Part shown: positions 35,698 through 41,649 of the stretch, one piece after another
Layout of the letters: each line of letters starts with the position of its first letter
Numbering within the stretch: position 1 is the stretch's first letter
From: a virus
DNA length: 41,649 nt
IMG/VR virus record: IMGVR_UViG_3300044726_000200
Coordinates: 1-41,649 of that record
Strand: one strand, 5' to 3'
Program-made: the position numbers and the translations under genes
The notes under the pieces: generated by a model
Databases searched by the model: none
Seen by the model: the letters and a program-made list of their open reading frames with translations, nothing else
Told to the model about the DNA's origin: nothing

Positions 35698-36681
35698 TCA
35701 TTGATTTAGGTCAGCTATCCACGCGTGCGCCTTGGGAGCTGTAGGACGAAGCGATCCCTCGAAGATCACCGCGCCCTGTTGGTTGTCGCCGGTCCTGGCG
35801 TAATCCGTTTGGATAACGTCACGCCCCGGCAGTGGCGCCAGTTCGACGTAGTCGGTGGAGACCAGCAGGATCTGTTTGGCGGGGCAAAAGCGATCCGGGG
35901 CGAGTTGAATGGCGCCGAAGTTGGTCCTGTAAACATCGACCGCGCCCATGATGGTTACTTCTTCGCGAGACGTGACGTTCTGAATGTTCTGCGCGACGAC
36001 GGCGTTGCCGGTGCCGCCCTGCGACAGCGTGGCGAAGTAGGCTTTGACGTTGCCGCTCATGATGCCGAGTGTCGGCTTGCCGCCCGCCTGCCAGCACTGC
36101 TGCACGGCGGCGTCGATCATCGCCAGGGTGAGGTCGCGCAAGGTGCCGGCGGTGCCGACGTTGGATCCGTCGCCAATCGGCATCACACCCGCGCCCGCGC
36201 CTCTCGATCCATTCAGGCAATAGGCGGGCAGCCCCGACATATGCCTTGGATCGGTGATGGTGCGGACCAGGGGGCTCGTGCAGGCGAACTCGAGGTCGCG
36301 CTTCACTTCCATGCCGCGTAGGATCAATTGCCTGTCATATTCATCCTCGCCGCCGACCATATCGACCGCGCGCAGCGTGTTGGACACGCCCACCGTGCGG
36401 ACGATGATCTGCGCGATGTTGTTCATACGGACCGGTTTCGTGACCGCCTGCATGCTGGCGGTGAAACCCTCGGGCTGGGCGTTGTCGGCCACGACCCCAA
36501 GCTCCTGGACGATCCACTCGGTGAGGATTTGTTTCGCTTCCACGCTGGGGATCGCCGAGACCAGGGGAGTCTCATCGGGATCGATCTGAAATATCACGTC
36601 GCGGAGATCCTCGCGTACGCCTACCGCGACGGGCTCGAGATACGTATTGGCGGGGGCCGCACCCATGGTGCCAAGGGCCAT
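35698..36681 (-). CDS. Major capsid protein, SU10 type
   Basis: The protein is 327 aa of the SU10_MCP (formerly DUF5309) family, an HK97-fold shell protein. Typical parts are VREDLRDVIFQIDPDETPLV near residues 22-41, ADNAQPEGFTAS, IIVRTVGVSNTLRAVD near 88-103, QLILRGMEVKRDLEFAC and VTSREEVTIMGAVDVYRTNFG. I start at 36681, with GGAG 9 nt upstream; the frame runs back to 36834 but the added residues do not fit the family. It follows the scaffold and winged-helix genes, as expected for a head module. About 200 non-coding bases lie before it. Confidence 0.9.
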   Translation of the reverse strand: MALGTMGAAPANTYLEPVAVGVREDLRDVIFQIDPDETPLVSAIPSVEAKQILTEWIVQELGVVADNAQPEGFTASMQAVTKPVRMNNIAQIIVRTVGVSNTLRAVDMVGGEDEYDRQLILRGMEVKRDLEFACTSPLVRTITDPRHMSGLPAYCLNGSRGAGAGVMPIGDGSNVGTAGTLRDLTLAMIDAAVQQCWQAGGKPTLGIMSGNVKAYFATLSQGGTGNAVVAQNIQNVTSREEVTIMGAVDVYRTNFGAIQLAPDRFCPAKQILLVSTDYVELAPLPGRDVIQTDYARTGDNQQGAVIFEGSLRPTAPKAHAWIADLNQ

Positions 36682-36882
36682 GTCGCATGTCTCCAACGCT
36701 GGCGCGGCGCTCCACGTGGAGCCGCTCGCGCGGTGAAACCGAAGAGGGGATTGGTTTCGCGTTGGTCTCGACACGCCTGGCGTGGTGGGTGATCGCTCAC
36801 TCCACGGGACGGGAAGGGCCTCGGACGACGGCACGGCCCGCTCTCCGGTGGGTGCTTTCGCACTCCATTGAGCGACGGCGGA
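36682..36882 (-). promoter_or_regulatory. Leader of the capsid gene, hairpin-rich
   Basis: About 200 bases separate the winged-helix gene from the capsid gene, the largest gap in the late operon with no coding role. An imperfect hairpin lies at 36781-36806 (CGTGG...GTGA and TCAC...CCACG). Another lies near 36735-36770 (GAAACC and GGTTTC). No T-run or clear promoter is seen. It may hold a processing site or leader that sets the high capsid output. Confidence 0.4.
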
Positions 36883-37344
36883 TTATTGAGACAACACCGC
36901 CCCGTTGTCCAGCGGGAGAATGGCATAGCACTTTTTGGAGACCGGATCGCGCCGCGCCGTGCCGTTTTTCTTCCAGGCGGTCAGTCTCCCCGCGATAGCG
37001 CCGGCCGGCATGCCCGTTACCGTCATCAACTCCGACACGGTCAGACCGTCAGGCGCCGCCATCCGCAGGACTTCATAGAGGGAGTGCGCGTCACCCGTCA
37101 CCACGGGAGCTGGTGGAGGCGGCAGGGGCGGCACGCGGGTCCGCGCTTTTTGTCTGACGCCGCCCGACGGGTAAGGCGGGCCGCGAAAAGACATCGACAC
37201 CGGGCCAAACTCACGTTCCATTTCCAGCAACACGTCACGCCTGCGCGTGAGTGTGTTGAGGTCGTCCTGTATCTTCGCCAGTTCCTCGCGCAGCCAGGAA
37301 TGGACCACGCGCTTCGTATCCGGCTTCAGACCTTTCTTTTTCAT
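36883..37344 (-). CDS. Coiled coil plus winged-helix-like protein, 153 aa
   Basis: The N-terminal half is a coiled coil (VVHSWLREELAKIQDDLNTL, then RRRDVLLEMEREFG). A proline-rich linker follows. The C-terminal part (DGLTVSELMTVTGMPAGAIA, then LTAWKKNGTARRD) has the form of a winged helix that reads DNA. The start overlaps the scaffold stop (ATGA). A DNA-binding protein between scaffold and capsid is unusual. It could regulate the capsid promoter/leader, or bind packaged DNA. Family not recognised. Confidence 0.65.
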   Translation of the reverse strand: MKKKGLKPDTKRVVHSWLREELAKIQDDLNTLTRRRDVLLEMEREFGPVSMSFRGPPYPSGGVRQKARTRVPPLPPPPAPVVTGDAHSLYEVLRMAAPDGLTVSELMTVTGMPAGAIAGRLTAWKKNGTARRDPVSKKCYAILPLDNGAVLSQ

Positions 37345-38501
37345 CTGGCGCCACCGTTCAGCGCCGCGCGGCGCGCCGCCAGCAGCGCGGCTCCGCCCCG
37401 GACATCCGGTTTGGCCTGAAACGCCTCGGTCGCCCGCGCGATGCGCTCCGAGGGCGCCGGAGGCGGCGCCACGCCGCGCGCGGGGAGGGACGAGGACGGC
37501 GGGGCGGAGGTCTTCGCGCCCTCCACCCACCGGTCGAACAGGGCGGCCTTCATCATGGTCTTGAGGTGGTGGGGCGAGGAGAGGCCGCGCAATTCGTCAC
37601 GACTGAAACCACCTTTGTTCGTCGCCCATTCGACGATCTGCTGTTGCGCCTCCAGGCGCTGCTGGGGATCGGCCCAGAACGGCAGCTCTTTGGCGAGCTG
37701 CTCGTTGGCGGCGGCGACCGCCTGCTCCATGGCGCGGGCCTGGGCCTGACCCTGGAGGGAGTTGAGATTGAACAGACGCTGTTGCTCGGCGAGCGCGTGT
37801 TCATACTGGGCGCGTTCCCGCAGGTATTGTTGTTGATCAGTGTCGATGAGGCGCGGATCGGGCGGCTGAGGCGGATTCTGGACCATCTCCTGAAGCCGCA
37901 GCAGTTCCGGTTGGATATGCGGCAGGACTTCGGCCAATGCCCGCTGCTGCGCCTCCAGTTGCTGGCGCTGCTGGGCCAGTCCTTGCCTTTCCGTCGCCAG
38001 TTCCTGCGTTTTCACGGTGTAATCAGCCGATTTATCGGCGGCGTACTTCCGCAGCTCCGCCATGGTCCGCAATTTACGGCCCTCGATCTCGATTTCGCCG
38101 GGTAGCGGGCCGTCGGCGGGGGATGGAGGGGTCTGGGACGTGGATTCCTGGGACAGAGGGGCTGTTGGCGGGACACCAAGCGCCTGTTCCATCGCGCTGA
38201 GGGTCGATGGCGCGGGTGTCGGCGTGGTTCGGGGTGTTTGAGGTGTCGGAGGAGGTGATTTCGCCAGTTCCGCCGCCGGTGGACGCCGTTCGGGGGCCGA
38301 AGGCGGTGGTGGAGGCGGTGCTTCCGCGCGCCGCTGGCGCGAGAGCAGACGCGCCGCCTCGGAGACGGAGATCGGCGGGCGCTCGGTCGCGGGTGGCGAT
38401 ACGCCGGAATCAGTGGTGGTTGTTGGGGCCGGCGCTGGCGTGGGCGTGGCGGCCGGGGCGGGCGTGGAGGAGGGGGTTGGCGCTGATGTGGACTCGGACA
38501 T
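37341..38501 (-). CDS. Capsid scaffolding protein
   Basis: This is a 386-aa protein with a proline/threonine-rich, low-complexity N-terminal third, then a long coiled coil (QELATERQGLAQQRQQLEAQ, QRALAEVLPHIQPELLRLQE), and a helical C-terminus (RGGAALLAARRAAL). Composition, length, and position before the capsid gene fit a scaffold that guides prohead assembly and then exits. No protease motif is seen. The stop overlaps the next start. Confidence 0.78.
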   Translation of the reverse strand: MSESTSAPTPSSTPAPAATPTPAPAPTTTTDSGVSPPATERPPISVSEAARLLSRQRRAEAPPPPPPSAPERRPPAAELAKSPPPTPQTPRTTPTPAPSTLSAMEQALGVPPTAPLSQESTSQTPPSPADGPLPGEIEIEGRKLRTMAELRKYAADKSADYTVKTQELATERQGLAQQRQQLEAQQRALAEVLPHIQPELLRLQEMVQNPPQPPDPRLIDTDQQQYLRERAQYEHALAEQQRLFNLNSLQGQAQARAMEQAVAAANEQLAKELPFWADPQQRLEAQQQIVEWATNKGGFSRDELRGLSSPHHLKTMMKAALFDRWVEGAKTSAPPSSSLPARGVAPPPAPSERIARATEAFQAKPDVRGGAALLAARRAALNGGAR

Positions 38502-38503
38502 GA

Positions 38504-39589
38504 TTATCGCTCTTGTCGGTTTGGCGCGAGGAGACCGCCGCCGCCCAGCATCAGGCCGGCGAGGCCGTAGCGGCGGATGATTTCCATCGTGGCGGGATCG
38601 AAGACAACGACGTTGCGGGTGCCATGGCCCGCGCTACGGCTGTCCTGGTCGAGGTAGCGGATTCCGGGGATACCGACTTCTTTCAGCGCCTGGGAGGCGA
38701 GCGCCGCCGGGTCGCCGCTCTTCGTCGCCATCTCGCGGTTGGTCTCCAGCGCGGCCATGTAATCTTTCACCGACATCCGCATGTCGTGCGGCGGATAAGG
38801 TGTGTTTTTAAGGGCCTTGACGACATCCGGGTGCTGTTCGGAGAGGGGCTTGTCCCAGTTCAAAAACCGTTCCTGGTCCGCGTTGACCCTGACTTCGTAA
38901 ACATGGCCTTTGGTCGGCGGTATGGCGCTCAGTTTGTCCTGAAGCGCCTTGACGGCCTGTTCGTGCGGCGCGGTCGCCGCGTTTACTTCAGGGCTCATAT
39001 AATCAAAGCCCTTCGCCTCCAGGGCGGCCGCTTTTTCATTACCAGCCGCGATCTCCTTCAAAATGGCGTCTTCCACCGCTGTCTTCTCCGGCGACTGAAA
39101 CTTCGCGGCGAGCAGATCGCGATAGCGTAATCCAACCGCTTCCGCTTCTCCGGCGTAATGGCCCATACCGTAAGCCTGCCCGCCCTCGCCCGTGCCGATC
39201 GCACTGTCCCTGAACTCTCCCAACGGGTTCTTTGGCGTCGGATCGAACTTATGCGGAGAGCCGTGATACACGTTGAAAGACGGCTTGCCGCCCGACGACG
39301 TGGTGCCCATGGCCACGCCCTCGGCGGTCTGACGCGCCGCGTCCAACAATCCCCCACGCGTCGGGTGGCCGCCTTCCCAGACCTGTCCGCCTTCCCACAG
39401 ACCACGATCGATCGCGTCCCGTTGTTGCTTCGCGATGTAATCCGAGACCTGTTGGTAGACCTGGCCCGTGGCCTGGGCGAAGGCATCGGCCCGCGGATCG
39501 GACGCGAGAGGACCGCGCTCGTCGGGCGGGGGCGGGATCAGCAGCGGCTGAACAGACCGCTCGTCATCGGGGAACAGCAGGGACGCCAT
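38504..39589 (-). CDS. ADP-ribosyltransferase-like (ART-PolyVal type) protein, 361 aa
   Basis: FNVYHGSPHKFD near residues 105-116 and IGTGEGGQAYGMGHYAGEAE near 131-150 are the family signature of the ART-PolyVal domain in phage proteins, with H109 as the expected NAD-contact. GIRYLDQDSRS and TRNVVVFDPATMEIIRRY close the domain, as usual. In polyvalent proteins this domain is joined to many others, but here it is a short single-domain protein. It lies between head genes, so it may be packaged and injected to modify host proteins. That is inferred from position. Confidence 0.72.
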   Translation of the reverse strand: MASLLFPDDERSVQPLLIPPPPDERGPLASDPRADAFAQATGQVYQQVSDYIAKQQRDAIDRGLWEGGQVWEGGHPTRGGLLDAARQTAEGVAMGTTSSGGKPSFNVYHGSPHKFDPTPKNPLGEFRDSAIGTGEGGQAYGMGHYAGEAEAVGLRYRDLLAAKFQSPEKTAVEDAILKEIAAGNEKAAALEAKGFDYMSPEVNAATAPHEQAVKALQDKLSAIPPTKGHVYEVRVNADQERFLNWDKPLSEQHPDVVKALKNTPYPPHDMRMSVKDYMAALETNREMATKSGDPAALASQALKEVGIPGIRYLDQDSRSAGHGTRNVVVFDPATMEIIRRYGLAGLMLGGGGLLAPNRQER

Positions 39590-39595
39590 GGCTCG

Positions 39596-39853
39596 CTACT
39601 CCATGCTCTGGGCGTGGCGGGCGACCGCCGCGTCCGCCTCGGGGGCCTCGGCGTCGGCCTGGAGTTCCTCCCAGACACGGCGCAGCGCGAGAACCAGCTG
39701 ACGGTTCGCCTCGCGCGCGGCGGTGTCGTCGAGGAAGACCGCGTTCCTGGTCGCCTCCTCGGCGATGCGGTCGATCAGCGCGTTGAAGTGCGGGTCGGCG
39801 AGGAACCGCTTCGCCGCCTCGCACTGGATCAGGCGTTCGGCGCTGAGCGTCAT
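39596..39853 (-). CDS. Small head-module protein, 85 aa
   Basis: This helical protein (RLIQCEAAKRFLADPHFNAL, then REANRQLVLALRRVWEELQA) starts at 39853, overlapping the previous stop (ATGA). No family is recognised. Its place in the run from portal to ART gene, in tandem with other small helical proteins, suggests a role in head assembly. Confidence 0.68.
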   Translation of the reverse strand: MTLSAERLIQCEAAKRFLADPHFNALIDRIAEEATRNAVFLDDTAAREANRQLVLALRRVWEELQADAEAPEADAAVARHAQSME

Positions 39854-40137
39854 CTTCTGGCCCCAAGGGGGCGGCCCTTCTGGCTGGACATGAAAGACCA
39901 CGTCAGCCGACAGAGCGCCTCGATATTCTCTTCCTGATCGTCTCCAGGCGTGGAGGCGATGATGCCGCCGGCGACGAAGGCGAGGGCGACAAGACAGTCC
40001 GCGATGCTCTTACCTTTCAAAACCTCGGACAAAGCGCCCCCCAGCGTGTGGATCACGGCCTCGTCGGCGCCTTTCAACAGCATGGAGACCATCATATCCA
40101 CGACCTCGTCGTCTCGTTCCGAGAGGCTCATGGTCAT
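39850..40137 (-). CDS. Small helical head-module protein, 95 aa
   Basis: Most of the length is helical (ERDDEVVDMMVSMLLKGADE, then DCLVALAFVAGGIIAS). The latter segment is hydrophobic and may sit in a membrane, although it is short. The ATG at 40137 overlaps the previous stop (ATGA); another ATG is two codons later. Function is not recognised. It shares a motif type with the 81-aa protein (40297), both being acidic-helical and of similar size. Confidence 0.65.
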   Translation of the reverse strand: MTMSLSERDDEVVDMMVSMLLKGADEAVIHTLGGALSEVLKGKSIADCLVALAFVAGGIIASTPGDDQEENIEALCRLTWSFMSSQKGRPLGARR

Positions 40138-40292
40138 TGGCCGCGAAACAGAAGGAACAGCACGATCACCACCAGGATCGTGCCGAGACCAATACCAGGA
40201 CCGTAATAACCCCCGTAAGTATTGTGGGTATACCAGCCACCGCCGAGGCCGAAGATCAGCAGCAAGAGGAGGATGATCAGGATGAAGCTCAT
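40134..40292 (-). CDS. DUF3309-type small membrane protein, 52 aa
   Basis: Two hydrophobic segments (FILIILLLLLIFGLG and GTILVVIVLFLLF) flank a Gly/Tyr-rich loop. IGLGTILVVIVLFLLFRG matches DUF3309, a family of tiny membrane proteins frequent in alphaproteobacteria. Finding it in a phage head operon is odd. A lysis or host-envelope role is possible. The start at 40292 has GAGAGG upstream, and its stop overlaps the next start. Confidence 0.75.
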   Translation of the reverse strand: MSFILIILLLLLIFGLGGGWYTHNTYGGYYGPGIGLGTILVVIVLFLLFRGQ

Positions 40293-40296
40293 TTCT

Positions 40297-40542
40297 TCAT
40301 TTCCTCTCGACACGAACGGGCAGCCCAATCCCGGTCGCCAGCGTTTTGATGAAGACGATGGCCACGTCTTTCGTCTGCTCCGGCGTCAGATCAGTGAGCG
40401 CGAACTCGGTCATGATGCCGAGGACACCGAAAAGACGGCTTTTGTCGCCGTCGAGAGCCACCCTCAGCAGCGCCAGGGTGTGCTCCGCCAGATCGATGTT
40501 CCGTTCATTTTCCGGCGTCAGACCGGGGTCTTCCTCATCCAT
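40297..40542 (-). CDS. Small acidic head-module protein, 81 aa
   Basis: The ATG at 40542 lies inside the portal end (8-base overlap) and has AGGAGG 5 nt upstream, the best ribosome site in the late operon. The protein is helical (LAEHTLALLRVALDGDKSRL, then TDLTPEQTKDVAIVFIKTLA). No family is recognised. It is likely made along with the portal. Confidence 0.7.
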   Translation of the reverse strand: MDEEDPGLTPENERNIDLAEHTLALLRVALDGDKSRLFGVLGIMTEFALTDLTPEQTKDVAIVFIKTLATGIGLPVRVERK

Positions 40543-41649
40543 TCTGGCCTCCTGGTTGGGGCAGCGGCGGCCCGCCGGGGCCATTGAGCGGAAAGGCGGA
40601 AGCCCTCTGGGTCAGCTGGCCATAGGCCGTTGGGAGGCGGCCGGTGGCGAGGGACTGGCGGATGGCGTCGGCGGCCTGGGGGTTGATGGGGCCGGCGGGT
40701 AGCGTGGGAGGACGTTGTTGGGGAGAAGGCATCATGGGCGGCCTCGGCGGCCCTGGGGGCATCATCGGCATGCCCTGGGGGCCTGGACGGGGTTGTTGGG
40801 GCGGTGGCGCGCCAACCGCCGGAGGTTGCGGGCTGGTGGGCGGCGGGAGATCGGACAGCAGACCCACCGCCGGGGCGTTCGACTTCATCGCCGCTTTGAA
40901 CTCGTCGAGCGAGGGGACGATCATGCCGGACGTGGTGCCCGCCACCCACGCCTTCACCCACGCGTCGAGGGCGGCGCGGTCCCGCTCGCGATCGTCCTCC
41001 AGGAGGAGGGAAGCGCGTTTGGTCTGCTGATCCGCCCTGGTGTTCTCGATGTCGGCGTTGGTCTTCTTGTTCTGCACATCGGCCAGGATGAGGTCGGTGT
41101 TGGGCGGCGGCGGCGGCGTGGGGGGCGGGGCGAAGTCGGGCGGGAGGGCTTTGAAGTAGGAGCTGATGTCCGCGATGTTCACCGTCTCCAACATTCTCGC
41201 CAGGGTATTGCGATACTCGGGGAGACCGACGAGGGGGTTGCTCATGCCGCCCTGCTGGATGATCTGCTCCTGCTTCTGGGCGATGGCGGAGAGCATCTGG
41301 AGACGCTCCTGGGGCATGCCCTTGCCGCCGACATTGACACTGGTCTCCCATTGCGTGGCCAGCGCGCGCGGGTCGATCGGGATCCACTTCTGACGGATCC
41401 GGATGACATTGGGGCGGTCCTGCTGGCGGGCCAGCATTTTCAGAAGACCCTTATACAAGGGGGCCAGACCGGTCTCGGCGAGCGTGCGGGCCACCATGTC
41501 GAGGCGGTCCTGGGCCGCGGATGATTGTTGAGAGACAGCTATGGGCGCTGTTGACTGGAGTTCGTCGACGGTCAGGCCAGACGAGGCCCGCGTGATACCT
41601 GTTCGGCTCTCGCGGATGGTCTCGAGGACCTGCATGACGGGCAGGGCTT
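40535..41649 (-). CDS. Portal protein, C-terminal part (continues from the left end of the window)
   Basis: This frame is the rest of the portal gene that begins at 1742. Bases 41523-41649 repeat 1-127, so unique coding here is 40535-41522. The sequence (TRASSGLTVDELQ, then DRLDMVARTLAETGLAPLYK, KGMPQERLQMLSAIAQKQEQ) is the crown/wing region of P22-type portals. Residues near the end are rich in Pro, Gln and Gly (PRPGPQGMPMMPPGPPRPPM), probably a flexible tail. The start is not in this segment. Confidence 0.85.
   Translation of the reverse strand, partial: ALPVMQVLETIRESRTGITRASSGLTVDELQSTAPIAVSQQSSAAQDRLDMVARTLAETGLAPLYKGLLKMLARQQDRPNVIRIRQKWIPIDPRALATQWETSVNVGGKGMPQERLQMLSAIAQKQEQIIQQGGMSNPLVGLPEYRNTLARMLETVNIADISSYFKALPPDFAPPPTPPPPPNTDLILADVQNKKTNADIENTRADQQTKRASLLLEDDRERDRAALDAWVKAWVAGTTSGMIVPSLDEFKAAMKSNAPAVGLLSDLPPPTSPQPPAVGAPPPQQPRPGPQGMPMMPPGPPRPPMMPSPQQRPPTLPAGPINPQAADAIRQSLATGRLPTAYGQLTQRASAFPLNGPGGPPLPQPGGQNG
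41523..41649. repeat. Terminal direct repeat (assembly closure), right copy
   Basis: Exact copy of bases 1-127. See the left copy. Removing one copy and joining the ends gives a 41,522-bp circle with an unbroken portal gene. Confidence 0.95.

Noticed and set aside
36682-36834. 51-residue N-terminal extension of the capsid protein
   Set aside because: The extra residues do not fit the SU10_MCP family, and the ATG at 36681 has a fair ribosome site.
1-41649. tRNA genes
   Set aside because: No cloverleaf-like sequence with a GTTCRA-type T-loop was noticed by eye in non-coding gaps, which are mostly under 150 bases. A tRNAscan run was not possible.

Overview
The window is a complete tailed-phage genome rather than a piece of bacterial chromosome. 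The first 127 bases are repeated exactly as the last 127 (1-127 = 41523-41649). This is what an assembler leaves when it closes a circle with a 127-base overlap, so the unique sequence is 41,522 bp. The cut falls inside the portal gene, which reads in frame across the join. The genome is GC-rich. It carries an SU10-type major capsid protein, an SU10-type adaptor, a P22-type portal, a gp10-like tail protein and three large ejection-type proteins, one with a lytic transglycosylase domain. No sheath, tape measure or tail tube was found. This is the gene set of a podovirus. High GC and a DUF3309-type membrane protein suggest an alphaproteobacterial host, but that is inference. I found no integrase, so there is no positive evidence of temperate growth.

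Layout. (1) The late operon is on the minus strand. It runs from about 3826 down through the small and large terminase genes and the portal, across the join at 1/41522, then from 40542 down to 17923. The order is small head proteins, an ADP-ribosyltransferase-like protein, scaffold, a winged-helix-like protein, major capsid, head completion, adaptor, a fibre/collar cluster, gp10-like tail protein, GNAT-like protein and the ejection proteins. (2) A short plus-strand unit (3993-5042) holds two genes ending at a strong bidirectional terminator. (3) A minus-strand block (9695-5090) holds small regulators, Zn-ribbon and helix-turn-helix proteins, a primase/helicase and a RuvC-like resolvase. A perfect 19-bp inverted repeat lies between the last two. 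(4) A plus-strand replication operon (9742-17932) holds an excisionase-like HTH protein, a SNF2 helicase, a DUF2800 nuclease, a DUF2815 ssDNA-binding protein, an Acb2/Tad1-like protein, a family A DNA polymerase and small membrane or secreted proteins. It ends tail-to-tail with the late operon.

Genes are tightly packed. Many junctions are ATGA or GTGA overlaps, which I used to choose starts. Primase/helicase, SNF2 helicase, nuclease, SSB-like protein, polymerase and resolvase form a self-contained replication and recombination set. The items most worth a second look are the candidate cyclic-nucleotide sponge inside the replication operon, the ART-like protein among the virion genes, the 19-bp inverted repeat as a candidate origin, the two fibre genes each followed by a related small protein, and an HNH endonuclease that seems to have lost part of its active-site region. 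No dedicated endolysin was recognised.
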